Positions 33,556 to 42,088 are shown, counted from the stretch's first letter. The stretch: DNA of 52,526 bases from an uncultured Alistipes sp. (GCA_900769445.1 CAAGGR010000066.1:1-52526), one strand, 5' to 3'. Translations and numbers: made by a program. The notes: generated from the letters alone by a model not told the origin.

Positions 33556-34428
33556 ATGACTAAATACTGTGCTATTAGTAAAGAGTTGGAGCGAGCGGTA
33601 TCTCTTGGTTGTGCAACTCGTTGTAATGCTGATATATATGCTGTGGATGGAGGTATCTCGCCAGCTGTTTTAGCAGAGATATGTAGGCTTCGTAAAGAGT
33701 CCTATGAAGGCGTGGGTGTTGAGCTGGATGATGGTGCTATGGGTAGCAATGCCGATAGAGATGGAACGTATCGTCAACTTATTGTCTGGGATAGGGAGCG
33801 GGGCGAGATTATGGGTGGCTATCGTTACGCTGTGGGTCGTGATGTGGGGGCGGAGAGACTATCGCTAAGTCGCTATATGGTGCTATCAGATGCGTTTGTA
33901 AAGGAGTATCTTCCGCGCGGTATAGAGCTTGGTCGCTCCTTTGTGTCGCCACATTATCAGAGTGGTGATAATGCGCTCACTATCTACGCGTTGGATGCGC
34001 TATGGGAGGGGCTTGCGCGTGTTGTAAAACGTGAATCTACGGAGTATCTATTTGGTCGCGTTACACTCTACGATTCGTTGGGTGCAAAGGCTCGAAATAT
34101 GTTGGTTGGGTATATGCAACACGCCTCGCCCATAGGAGAGCGACTTATGGTTGCACGGGAGCCTTTTAAGGTAGGCTTAAGTCGTCGTAGATATAGCGAA
34201 ATTTTTACAGGAAGTACTGTACAAGAGAACTATAAAATACTGCTCTCGCAGATGCGACAGATGGATAAGCGTATTCCGCCAATAATATCCTCGTATCTGC
34301 GTCTGTCGCCCATGTTAAAACTCTTTGATAGTTACAAAAATAGGGACCTAAATGGGGTTGTTGAAAGTGCGATAATGTTAACTATATCAGAGTTTTATGA
34401 TGGTGTAAAATCTCGATATGGTCTATAA
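33556..34428 (+). CDS. GNAT-type N-acyltransferase, OlsB/GlsB-like
   Basis: A 290-residue protein in the hemolysin/OlsB branch of the GNAT fold. The acyl-donor-binding region reads RGIELGRSFVSPHYQSG, close to the ELGRSCVxPxYR pattern of acyl-ACP-dependent N-acyltransferases. Upstream, GEIMGGYRYAVG and LSLSRYMVLSDAF fit the same fold. In Bacteroides the related GlsB makes glycine or ornithine lipid precursors with the partner GlsA. No GlsA/PlsC gene is beside it here, so the product lipid is inferred only. It is divergent from rsmH and ends in a strong terminator. Confidence 0.6.
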   Translation: MTKYCAISKELERAVSLGCATRCNADIYAVDGGISPAVLAEICRLRKESYEGVGVELDDGAMGSNADRDGTYRQLIVWDRERGEIMGGYRYAVGRDVGAERLSLSRYMVLSDAFVKEYLPRGIELGRSFVSPHYQSGDNALTIYALDALWEGLARVVKRESTEYLFGRVTLYDSLGAKARNMLVGYMQHASPIGERLMVAREPFKVGLSRRRYSEIFTGSTVQENYKILLSQMRQMDKRIPPIISSYLRLSPMLKLFDSYKNRDLNGVVESAIMLTISEFYDGVKSRYGL

Positions 34429-34432
34429 AAGT

Positions 34433-34470
34433 AGAGAGTGTTCGAACCATTGCTCGAACACTCTCTATTT
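34433..34470. terminator. Bidirectional terminator
   Basis: AGAGAGTGTTCGA (34433-34445) is perfectly complementary to TCGAACACTCTCT (34454-34466). It separates the convergent GNAT (+) and ROK (-) genes. Confidence 0.8.
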
Positions 34471-34488
34471 GTGTGAATTTTGAGACTA

Positions 34489-35517
34489 TTAGTAGTTCTC
34501 GATAACTGCCTCAAGGTGCTGCTTCCAGATAAGTGCCGCACCACCCAAAATAGCAACATTCTTATCTTGAATGCCACTCATAAGGAGCTTAACCTTATTC
34601 TTAAATACGGTGAGCTGATTCTCCTCCATATACTTGTGTGTAGGGCGCATAATGTAGTCGCCAGCATTTGCCAAGCCACCGAAGAGAATGATAGCCTCAG
34701 GAGAGGTTGTTGCGGTAAGGTCTGCAAGGGCCAAACCGAGATATTTACCTGTGCGCTCGAAGGCCTCCAAAGCGATAGGGTCGTTTTTGTCGGCAGCGTC
34801 AGAGAGCATCTTAGCTTCGAACTTGTCGTAAGGGATAGAGCGTAGCTCACTCTCGCAGGTCATGGTTGCCATAAGCTCGAAGGCTGTACGCTTGATACCA
34901 GTGGCAGATACATATGCCTCCAAGCAACCTCTACGACCGCAACCGCACATACGACCAGTCTCGCGAGACTCAGCGGCAATATGACCATATTCGCCTGCAA
35001 AACCATCGTGGCCATATACCATCTCGCCATTGCAAACGATACCTGAGCCAAGGCCTGTGCCGAGTGTAATCATTGCAAAGTCCTTCATACCGCGAGCGTT
35101 ACCAAATACCATTTCGCCAATAGCTGCAGCGTTGGCATCGTTGGTAATCATAACCTTAACTCCGCCAAAGTGCTTGCCGAGGTCTTCAACAAAGTTGAAT
35201 ATTCGGATTGAGTCTGGACGGCTATCGTTAGGATCCTCGAACTTCCATAGGTTTGCAGGGGTCTCGATAAGACCTGTGTGGATATTTGCATTAGGTGCAC
35301 CAACACCGATACCGATAAGGTTGCACTCTGGCTGTGATGCGATAAGTGTCTTCATCGCAGAAGCGAGAGTTTCGACGTATGGCTGATAGTCATCAAAAAA
35401 GCGATATTTCTCTGTTGAAATCTTGCCCTCAGCAATCACATTTCCATCCTCGTCGACAAGACCAAAAGCTGTATTGGTACCGCCGATGTCGATACCCATA
35501 GCATATTTTTTCATCAT
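34489..35517 (-). CDS. ROK family sugar kinase (glucokinase-like)
   Basis: A cytosolic sugar kinase of the ROK family. The 342-residue product begins with the phosphate-binding loop MGIDIGGTNTAFGLVDEDG, has the catalytic aspartate segment TNDANAAAIGE, the ROK signature region GTGLGSGIVCNGEMVYGHDGFAGEYGH, and the zinc motif CGCGRRGCLEAY. Glucokinase is the most likely activity, but ROK members also phosphorylate N-acetylglucosamine or mannose and some are regulators. No HTH is present here. It has its own promoter. Confidence 0.85.
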   Translation of the reverse strand: MMKKYAMGIDIGGTNTAFGLVDEDGNVIAEGKISTEKYRFFDDYQPYVETLASAMKTLIASQPECNLIGIGVGAPNANIHTGLIETPANLWKFEDPNDSRPDSIRIFNFVEDLGKHFGGVKVMITNDANAAAIGEMVFGNARGMKDFAMITLGTGLGSGIVCNGEMVYGHDGFAGEYGHIAAESRETGRMCGCGRRGCLEAYVSATGIKRTAFELMATMTCESELRSIPYDKFEAKMLSDAADKNDPIALEAFERTGKYLGLALADLTATTSPEAIILFGGLANAGDYIMRPTHKYMEENQLTVFKNKVKLLMSGIQDKNVAILGGAALIWKQHLEAVIENY

Positions 35518-35546
35518 AGCGTATTAGTTTTGTGTAAATAATTGGT

Positions 35547-35579
35547 CAAAGTTATCAAAATAATTTTAATTATTCCAAA
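35547..35579 (-). promoter_or_regulatory. Promoter for the ROK kinase
   Basis: On the minus strand TTTG (complement of 35576-35579), a 21-nt spacer and TAACTTTG (complement of 35547-35554). The -7 element lies 30 nt before the ATG at 35517. Confidence 0.55.
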
Positions 35580-35587
35580 AAAAAATG

Positions 35588-35595
35588 TATTTTTG
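35588..35595 (+). promoter_or_regulatory. -7 element for the prenyl synthase operon
   Basis: TATTTTTG lies 27 nt before the ATG at 35622. No good -33 element occurs at the right distance, so the assignment is tentative. Confidence 0.4.
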
Positions 35596-35621
35596 AGCCA
35601 TATTTTAAGAATAAGAATATT

Positions 35622-36596
35622 ATGACCCGTACGAACAATGAAATGTTGGAACTCTTCGAGTCGGCACTTGCTCAGCTAAGGATTCCCGAAGAGCCAGTGT
35701 TGCTCTATACTCCGATTATCTACTCAATGTCGGGAGGTGGCAAGCGCCTACGTCCAGTCTTGCTTCTTATCACTGCGGAGGCCTTTGGTGGTAGTGTTGA
35801 GGAGGCTATGCCTGCGGCATTGTCAGTAGAGATTTTCCACAATTTTACCCTTTTGCACGACGATATTATGGACAACGCAGATGTGCGTCGTGGCAAGCCT
35901 TCGGTATATGCAAAGTGGGGCGGTAATGTGGCGCTCCTCTCGGGCGATGCTATGCTTATCACTGCCTATAAGTTGCTTGCAAAAATATCGTCGGAGCGTC
36001 TGCCTAAGGTGATGAGTATCTTCTCGGATATGGCCCTTGAGGTTTGCGAGGGTCAGCAGTATGATATGGACTTCGAGACTATGTCGAAGGTCTCGGTGGA
36101 GGAGTATATGCAGATGATCGAGCGTAAGACCTCGGCGCTGCTCTCTGGCTCTGCGATGATTGGTGCTACGATGGCGGGTGCTTCGGAGGAGGATGTCAAA
36201 AAAATCTATCGCTTTGCTACGGAGCTTGGTCTTGCTTTCCAGTTACAGGATGATGTGTTGGATAGCTTTGGTGATACAGCTCTTGGTAAGAAGATTGGCG
36301 GTGATATCTTGGAGGGTAAGAAGACCTTCTTAATGGTGCAGGCGTTGAATCGTGCTTCGGCTGAGGAGCGCGAGGTTCTTGCCACAACGCATCTTCGCAA
36401 GGATGTCTCTAACGATGAGAAGATAAGTATCGTTAAGAACCTTTACGATAAGCTCGATGTTAAGCGTGTTGCTGAGCAGCAGATAGAGTTGCGTTTTGAG
36501 CGTGCCTTAGCGGTGCTCGATACATTGTCTATCGCTGGCGAGCGCACCGAGAGCTTGGCGGAGTTCGCACGTAACCTAATGGGTCGTAAAAAGTAA
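35622..36596 (+). CDS. Trans-polyprenyl diphosphate synthase
   Basis: This elongates isoprenoid diphosphates. The 324-residue product has GGGKRLRPVL, the first aspartate-rich motif LLHDDIMDNADVRRG (about residues 85-99) and the second QLQDDVLDSFGD (about 206-217). Residues before the first motif lack bulky aromatics at every position, suggesting a long product such as octaprenyl diphosphate for menaquinone; chain length is inference. The menaquinone genes mqnB-mqnD lie 5 kb downstream. A U32 gene follows after 12 nt, so they are co-transcribed. Confidence 0.9.
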   Translation: MTRTNNEMLELFESALAQLRIPEEPVLLYTPIIYSMSGGGKRLRPVLLLITAEAFGGSVEEAMPAALSVEIFHNFTLLHDDIMDNADVRRGKPSVYAKWGGNVALLSGDAMLITAYKLLAKISSERLPKVMSIFSDMALEVCEGQQYDMDFETMSKVSVEEYMQMIERKTSALLSGSAMIGATMAGASEEDVKKIYRFATELGLAFQLQDDVLDSFGDTALGKKIGGDILEGKKTFLMVQALNRASAEEREVLATTHLRKDVSNDEKISIVKNLYDKLDVKRVAEQQIELRFERALAVLDTLSIAGERTESLAEFARNLMGRKK

Positions 36597-36608
36597 AGGT
36601 TGTCTACT

Positions 36609-37850
36609 ATGATTTCAAGAAGAGAGATAGAGATAATGGCGCCCGTAGGCTCCTATGAGTCGTTGAATGCAGCTATTGCTGCGGGCGCTGATTCGGTATA
36701 TTTTGGCGTTGAGCAGCTCAATATGCGCGCTGCATCGTCGGTGAACTTTACCCTCGATGACCTTGCGGAGATTGTGCGTATTGCTCACGCTGCGGGTGTC
36801 AAGACCTACCTCACGGTGAATATTGTTATCTACGATGACGAGATGGAGGTTATGCGTCGCATCATCGATAGGGCTAAGGCCGAGGGTATCGATGCTATTA
36901 TCGCCACCGACCTCGCAGCGATACTCTATGCCCGCGAGGTGGGTATCGAGGTGCATATCTCTACCCAGAGCAATATTTCGAATATCACTGCCGTTAAGTT
37001 CTTTGCGCAGTGGGCAGATGTGGTGGTGTTGGCACGTGAGTTGTCGTTGGAGCAGATTGCTGAGATTTCGAAGCAGATTAAGGAGCAGAATATCTGTGGC
37101 CCTGCGGGTGAGTTGGTCAAGATAGAGATGTTTGCGCATGGCGCGATGTGTATGTCGATGTCGGGCAAGTGCTACCTCTCGGAGCATGAGTCGCACCACT
37201 CGGCAAATCGTGGTGCTTGTCGTCAGATATGTCGTCGTAAGTATACCATCACCGATAAGGATAGTGGTCAGCAGCTCGATATCGATGGCCAGTATGTGCT
37301 TTCGCCAAAGGATTTGTGTACTATCGACTTCCTCGACACCTTTATCAATGCTGGTGTGCGTGTCCTAAAGATTGAGGGCCGTGCGCGCGGTGGCGAGTAT
37401 GTCAAGCGCGTCGTGGAGAGCTACGATGCGGCACTTAAGCTCTTGGAGGCTGGCGAGTATAACGAGGAGAGCGTTGCGCCACTTAAGGAGAAGCTGCGCA
37501 CCGTCTTTAACCGCGACTTCTGGGGTGGCTACTACGCTGCTAAGACTATGGTTGAGCATAGTCAGCACTACGGCTCTTCGGCAACCCTGAAGAAGGTCTA
37601 TATGGGTAAGGTTACCAACTACTTCAAGCGTATCGGTGTTGCCGAGGTGCTTGTTGAGGCTTGCGAGGTGCAGGAGGGTGATGCGCTACTCTTTATGGGA
37701 GAGAAGACAGGTGTCGTGGAGCAGAACGCCGATGGCATTATGGTCAAAGAGCTTCCAGCCCAGAGTGCTAAGCAGGGGGACTATATGTCGCTAAAGACTG
37801 TAAGTGAGGTGCGTCGTGGTGATAAGGTATACAAAGAGGTCAAAAGGTAA
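36609..37850 (+). CDS. U32 family protein (RlhA/TrhP type)
   Basis: Annotated as peptidase U32 in many genomes, but characterised members (RlhA, TrhP) hydroxylate RNA bases and need prephenate and an Fe-S site. The 413-residue product begins IEIMAPVGSYESLNAAIAAGADSVYFG. It carries the U32 signature EMFAHGAMCMSMSGKCYLS and the cysteine segment NRGACRQICRRKY, consistent with a cluster ligand set. I start at ATG 36609. It is in an operon with the prenyl synthase. Whether its target is tRNA U34 or 23S rRNA is undetermined. Confidence 0.85.
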   Translation: MISRREIEIMAPVGSYESLNAAIAAGADSVYFGVEQLNMRAASSVNFTLDDLAEIVRIAHAAGVKTYLTVNIVIYDDEMEVMRRIIDRAKAEGIDAIIATDLAAILYAREVGIEVHISTQSNISNITAVKFFAQWADVVVLARELSLEQIAEISKQIKEQNICGPAGELVKIEMFAHGAMCMSMSGKCYLSEHESHHSANRGACRQICRRKYTITDKDSGQQLDIDGQYVLSPKDLCTIDFLDTFINAGVRVLKIEGRARGGEYVKRVVESYDAALKLLEAGEYNEESVAPLKEKLRTVFNRDFWGGYYAAKTMVEHSQHYGSSATLKKVYMGKVTNYFKRIGVAEVLVEACEVQEGDALLFMGEKTGVVEQNADGIMVKELPAQSAKQGDYMSLKTVSEVRRGDKVYKEVKR

Positions 37851-37979
37851 TTTTGTTGTGATAAGGGCGCATCTGCGGCATCGAGCTTGTCCGCTAAATG
37901 CTCACATACGCTTCAGTATGCTCCGCTTTATCGGACTGCGACTCGCTACCACATCTGCAACCCTTCTGACAACAAAATT
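37849..37979 (+). repeat. Copy B of the stop-codon palindromic element
   Basis: The left terminus AATTTTGTTGTGATAAGGG (37849-37867) begins within the U32 stop codon. The right terminus CCCTTCTGACAACAAAATT (37961-37979) is its inverted copy with two mismatches. The 5' part has GCGCATCTGCG, and the central stem pairs GTCCG with CGGAC, TAAA with TTTA, and CATAC-gcttca-GTATG at the apex. No ORF is present. Length is 131 bp, equal to copy C. Confidence 0.75.
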
Positions 37980-38097
37980 GCGGTTGGTAAAGAGGTGGTG
38001 CAGTAAAAAGGATAAAGTATTTGAGGCGTCTGGCTTCTTTAATAAATGTTTTGCCTATATAATAAATTAGATATCAATAACTTAAAACTATATAAAA

Positions 38098-39492
38098 ATG
38101 TTCAGCAAAGAGACTTATATTAGCCGTCGTGCCGAGTTGGCGCGCAGAGTGGGCAAGGGTTTGATTCTTCTACCAGGAAACCCTGAGGTGCCTAACAACT
38201 ATCCTAATAATACATACTATTTCCGTCAGGACTCTACATTCCGCTACTACTTTGGTTTGGATGTGCCATCGTTGATAGGTCTTATCGATGCGGAGAGTGG
38301 TGAGGCAATGCTCTTTGGCGATGACTTCACCGTAGAGGATATCATCTGGACAGGCCCTATGCCTACAATTGCGGAGCAGGGGGCTGAGGTGGGTGTTGAG
38401 AAGGCATTCCCATTGGCTGATATTCGCACCCTATTGCGCAAGGCTATCGAGCAGAACCGCCCTGTACACTATCTACCTCCATACCGTGCCGAGCTAAAGA
38501 TCTCTATGGCAGAGATGCTCGGTATTCGTCTCGATATGTTGCACGAGCGCAAGTCTTTGGACTTGATGTTCGCTGTGGCTGAGATGCGAGAGAAGAAGTC
38601 GGCAGAGGAGATTGAGGCTTTGGAGCGCGCATTTAAGATTGGCTACCAGATGCATATTACTGCGATGCGTATGTGTCGTCCAGGTGTTGTGGAGCGCGAG
38701 ATTGCTGGCCGCTTGGAGGGTATTGCTAAGTCCTATGGTCAGGGCGTGTCGTTCCCAACTATCGTAACTCAGCATGGCGAGATTCTACACAACCACAACC
38801 ACGATGGCGTCTTGGAGTCTGGTCGTCTGTTGTTGGTAGATGGTGGTGGCGAGTCTGTTGAGGGCTACTGCTCAGACCACACTCGTACATATCCTGTAAA
38901 TGGCAAGTTTACAGATGTTCAGAAGGATATCTACAACATCGTTCTTCGCGCTCATGGCGAGGTTAAGGATATGATTAAGCCTGGTACAATGTATCCAGAC
39001 ATCCACCGCGCCTCTTACCTATCGTTGGCAGAGGGCTTGAAGGGTGTAGGTCTTATCAAGTCTACAGCTGAGGATGCTGTTGATGCTGGTGCTTTGTATA
39101 TGTTTATGCCTCATGGTCTTGGTCATGGTATGGGTATGGATGTTCACGACTTGGAGAATATTGGTGAGCGTTCGTTCGACTTCTCTACCGTTGCTGAGCG
39201 CGCTGCGAAGTCGGCGACATGTATTCATCGTAGCTCATGGCGTGTAGAGCCAGGTACTGTTATGTCTGACGAGCCAGGTATCTACTTTATCCCAGCTCTT
39301 ATCGATAAGTGCCGTGCTGAGGGTAAGTTCCAGGGTATTGTGAACTACGAGGCGTTGGATGCATATCGCAACTTTGGCGGTATCCGCATCGAGGATGATG
39401 TCCTTGTAACAGAGAGTGGTAGCCGCTTTATTGGCGATAAGCTCCTCCCATTGACCGTAGAGGAGTTGGAGGCCGTAATTGGTAAGGAGTAA
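38098..39492 (+). CDS. pepP: Xaa-Pro aminopeptidase (M24B family)
   Basis: A cytosolic dinuclear metallopeptidase that removes N-terminal residues before proline. The 464-residue protein has the N-terminal creatinase/AMP_N domain (NTYYFRQDSTFRYYFGLDVPSLIGL) and a pita-bread catalytic domain with metal ligands in LLLVDGGGESVEGYCSDHTRT (two Asp), HGLGHGMGMDVHD (His), DEPGIYF (Glu) and GGIRIEDDVLV (Glu). There is no signal peptide. It stands alone between a palindromic element and the fhs gene, with a long A/T-rich leader. Confidence 0.93.
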   Translation: MFSKETYISRRAELARRVGKGLILLPGNPEVPNNYPNNTYYFRQDSTFRYYFGLDVPSLIGLIDAESGEAMLFGDDFTVEDIIWTGPMPTIAEQGAEVGVEKAFPLADIRTLLRKAIEQNRPVHYLPPYRAELKISMAEMLGIRLDMLHERKSLDLMFAVAEMREKKSAEEIEALERAFKIGYQMHITAMRMCRPGVVEREIAGRLEGIAKSYGQGVSFPTIVTQHGEILHNHNHDGVLESGRLLLVDGGGESVEGYCSDHTRTYPVNGKFTDVQKDIYNIVLRAHGEVKDMIKPGTMYPDIHRASYLSLAEGLKGVGLIKSTAEDAVDAGALYMFMPHGLGHGMGMDVHDLENIGERSFDFSTVAERAAKSATCIHRSSWRVEPGTVMSDEPGIYFIPALIDKCRAEGKFQGIVNYEALDAYRNFGGIRIEDDVLVTESGSRFIGDKLLPLTVEELEAVIGKE

Positions 39493-39528
39493 TCTACAAA
39501 CTACTCTTGCACTCTATATGCTCAGTGT

Positions 39529-39578
39529 GATATTATCAACAATATATTGATGTATTCGATAGATTGTTTGATAATATC
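39529..39578. promoter_or_regulatory. Perfect 11-bp inverted repeat upstream of fhs
   Basis: GATATTATCAA (39529-39539) and TTGATAATATC (39568-39578) are exact inverted copies, 28 nt apart, directly before the -33 element of the fhs promoter. They may bind a dimeric regulator or form a weak pepP transcript end. Function is inference. Confidence 0.45.
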
Positions 39579-39580
39579 TA

Positions 39581-39612
39581 TTTGATAGATTAAAATAGTT
39601 GCTCTATTTTTG
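39581..39612 (+). promoter_or_regulatory. Promoter of fhs
   Basis: TTTG (39581-39584), a 20-nt spacer and TATTTTTG (39605-39612). It would give a leader of about 64 nt before the ATG at 39683. Confidence 0.65.
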
Positions 39613-39682
39613 CAGCAGATAATAATGTAGGCAAGGCCATTTGTTAGGTGGCTGAGTGTTAAAATAGAGCTAAATAATAACT

Positions 39683-41362
39683 ATGGATAATATGAAGACA
39701 GATATCGAAATTGCTCGCGAAACGAAACTTGAGAATATTCGCGACATCGCAGCACGAGTTGGATTTCCAGATGAGGAGGTATTCAACTATGGTAAGTACA
39801 TTGCGAAGGTGCCATATAAGCTAATCGACGATAATAAGGTTAAGAAGAACCACCTTATCCTCGTTACGGCTATCACTGCTACAAAGGCGGGTGTTGGTAA
39901 GACCACCGTAAGCATCGGTCTTGGCATGGGTCTTAACCACATCGGTAAGAATGCTATCATCGCCCTACGTGAGCCATCGTTGGGACCATGCTTCGGTATG
40001 AAGGGTGGTGCTACAGGTGGTGGTTATGCTCAGGTATTGCCATCTGAGGATATCAACCTCCACTTCACTGGCGACTTCCACGCCATCACATCGGCAAACA
40101 ACCTTATCGCTGCTTTGTTGGATAACTATCTTTACCACAATCGCTCACAGCAGGTGGGCTTGAAGAAGGTGATGTGGCGTCGTGTACTCGATATGAACGA
40201 CCGTTCGTTGCGTAATATCGTATCGGGTCTTGGTGGCTCGGCAAATGGTATCCCAACAGAGACAGGTTTCGACATTACCCCTGCATCGGAGATTATGGCA
40301 ATCTTGTGCCTTGCACGTAGCGTAGAGGATTTGTATGTGCGTATTGGTCGTATCGTTCTTGGTGTGCGCTATGATGACACTCCATTTACAGTTAATGACC
40401 TCGGTATTACAGGTGCTGTGGTGGCACTTTTGAAGGATGCTATCAACCCTAACCTTGTGCAGACAACCGAGCATAATCCAGTAATTATCCACGGTGGTCC
40501 TTTTGCAAATATCGCGCACGGCTGTAACTCTGTTATCGCTACTAAGATGGCGATGTCGCATGCTGAGTACACCGTAACTGAGGCAGGTTTCGGTGCCGAC
40601 CTTGGTGCTGAGAAGTTCCTCGATATCAAGTGTCGTCAGGCAGACCTTAAGCCAGACTTGACAGTTCTTGTAGCATCTACACTTGCACTTAAGATGCACG
40701 GTGGAGTGCCAGAGACAGAGATAAAGTTGCCTAACGCAGAGGGTCTTAAGCATGGTTTTGCTAACCTTGACCGCCACGTGGCAAACCTCAAAAAATTCGG
40801 TCAGACAGTTTTGGTATGCTTCAACCGCTTTGCAAGCGATACCGATGAGGAGATTGCAATGGTTATGCAGCACTGCGAGGACTTGGGTGTACGTTGTGTC
40901 ATCAACAATGCATATGCTGAGGGTGGCGCAGGTGCTGCAGACTTGGCACGTGCTGCTGTTGAGCTTATCGAGACAGAGCCATCTAAGCCTATTAACTACG
41001 CATACAACCTTGAGGACTCTATCAAGGAGAAGATTACTAAGGTTGCGAAGAATATCTACGGTGCTGGTAGCGTAGTATTTGGTCCTAAGGCTCAGAAGGA
41101 GATTGCTTTGCTCGAGAAGTGGGGTATGGGTAACCTCCCTGTATGTATTGCAAAGACACAGTTCTCTTTCAGTGCAGATGCTAAGCGCTACGGCTCTGTT
41201 GAGGGCTTCGAGATCAATATCAAGGATATCGAGCTTAATGCAGGTAGTGGCTTTGTAGTAGCTCTTGCAGGTGATATTATGCGTATGCCAGGTCTTAGCA
41301 AGACACCTCAGGCAAATAATATTCACCTTGCGGAAGACGGAAACGTAGAGGGTATAGTATAA
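39683..41362 (+). CDS. fhs: Formate-tetrahydrofolate ligase
   Basis: This makes 10-formyl-tetrahydrofolate from formate, ATP and THF, feeding purine and one-carbon metabolism. The 559-residue product has the P-loop ITATKAGVGKTTVSIGLG (about residues 66-83), the EPSLGPCFGMKGGATGGGYAQVLP block and GDFHAITSANNLIAALLDN. Length matches the family. Formate supply could involve the FNT channel at 17306, but they are far apart and on opposite strands. The gene is monocistronic by its promoter and terminator. Confidence 0.97.
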   Translation: MDNMKTDIEIARETKLENIRDIAARVGFPDEEVFNYGKYIAKVPYKLIDDNKVKKNHLILVTAITATKAGVGKTTVSIGLGMGLNHIGKNAIIALREPSLGPCFGMKGGATGGGYAQVLPSEDINLHFTGDFHAITSANNLIAALLDNYLYHNRSQQVGLKKVMWRRVLDMNDRSLRNIVSGLGGSANGIPTETGFDITPASEIMAILCLARSVEDLYVRIGRIVLGVRYDDTPFTVNDLGITGAVVALLKDAINPNLVQTTEHNPVIIHGGPFANIAHGCNSVIATKMAMSHAEYTVTEAGFGADLGAEKFLDIKCRQADLKPDLTVLVASTLALKMHGGVPETEIKLPNAEGLKHGFANLDRHVANLKKFGQTVLVCFNRFASDTDEEIAMVMQHCEDLGVRCVINNAYAEGGAGAADLARAAVELIETEPSKPINYAYNLEDSIKEKITKVAKNIYGAGSVVFGPKAQKEIALLEKWGMGNLPVCIAKTQFSFSADAKRYGSVEGFEINIKDIELNAGSGFVVALAGDIMRMPGLSKTPQANNIHLAEDGNVEGIV

Positions 41363-41363
41363 T

Positions 41364-41388
41364 AAATAGGGGTCATTGACCCCTATTT
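41364..41388 (+). terminator. Terminator of fhs
   Basis: AAATAGGGGTC (41364-41374) pairs perfectly with GACCCCTATTT (41378-41388) over a three-base loop; it overlaps the last base region after the stop. Confidence 0.75.
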
Positions 41389-41394
41389 ATATAC

Positions 41395-41529
41395 AATTAG
41401 TAAAGAGTAATTAGTAATTAGTAGATGACGATGATAATGTCCTGATAGACAGTCGTTTATTAATTACTAATTTCTCATTGCTAAGCTTTAGACACTCCCC
41501 CCCCCATTACTAATTACTCATTACTAATT
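41395..41529. repeat. MITE-like TAATTAGTA inverted repeat with poly-C tract
   Basis: The left arm AATTAGTAAAGAGTAATTAG plus T (41395-41415) matches the reverse complement of the right arm (41509-41529) at 20 of 21 positions. An additional arm-like copy lies at 41460-41475. A nine-C run occupies 41497-41505. No gene is present. The unit is 135 bp and could be a miniature transposon or dispersed repeat. Confidence 0.55.
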
Positions 41530-41536
41530 TATAAAC

Positions 41537-42088
41537 GTGAAGGTTTATCTCTTTCCCACCGAGTTGGAGGCGGCTATTTTTCGTGAGCAGATGCCCGAGG
41601 CTGAGGTTGTAATATCGGGTGTTGGGCAGGCTGCTACGGCGGCTGCATTTGCGAATATTGTTCATGTGTACGGTATGGATGCGTGCTATGTGCTTGCGGG
41701 TCTTGCGGGTTCGTATGGCGATGCTGTGGCTATTGGTGAAGTTGTTGAGGTGGTATCGGAGCGATGTGCTGAGCTTCCTGAGCGCTTTGTGGAGGAGTAT
41801 AGGGTGGCGCCTCAAACTATGTTGCGAGGTGTTAGCTCCAATACCGTAAGCAGAGGTGATAAGACTTTGAAAGGTGCTGAGATTGAGAATATGGAGGGAG
41901 CTGTACTCTTTGCTATTGCCAAGGAGATGAGGTTATGTGTGGTGCAGATTCGTGCAATATCGAATCGTGTGGGCGAGAGTTTCGAGATGTGGCATATAAA
42001 CGAGGCGCTGGAGGCACTCGCCAGCGAACTCAAAAAATTTGATAATGGTGAGCAGAGTTGTAAGATTGGCGATATCGCCCTGTCCTAA
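41537..42088 (+). CDS. mqnB: Futalosine hydrolase
   Basis: A nucleoside-phosphorylase-fold enzyme that removes the base from futalosine in the alternative menaquinone pathway. The 183-residue product has ISGVGQAATAAAF at the N-terminus, the substrate/ribose motif IENMEGAVLFAIAKE (about residues 116-130) and a terminal QIRAISNRVGE. It is somewhat shorter than typical. The direct overlap with mqnD supports the assignment over a general nucleoside phosphorylase. Confidence 0.85.
   Translation: MKVYLFPTELEAAIFREQMPEAEVVISGVGQAATAAAFANIVHVYGMDACYVLAGLAGSYGDAVAIGEVVEVVSERCAELPERFVEEYRVAPQTMLRGVSSNTVSRGDKTLKGAEIENMEGAVLFAIAKEMRLCVVQIRAISNRVGESFEMWHINEALEALASELKKFDNGEQSCKIGDIALS

Noticed and set aside
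38020..38053. Promoter for pepP
   Set aside because: A TTTG is present at 38020, but no TAnnTTTG follows at 19-21 nt; TAAATGTTTTG is off-spacing.
40145..41326. 393-codon reverse frame opposite fhs
   Set aside because: It is a shadow of a strongly coding gene; its Cys/His/Leu-rich composition is typical of an antisense frame.
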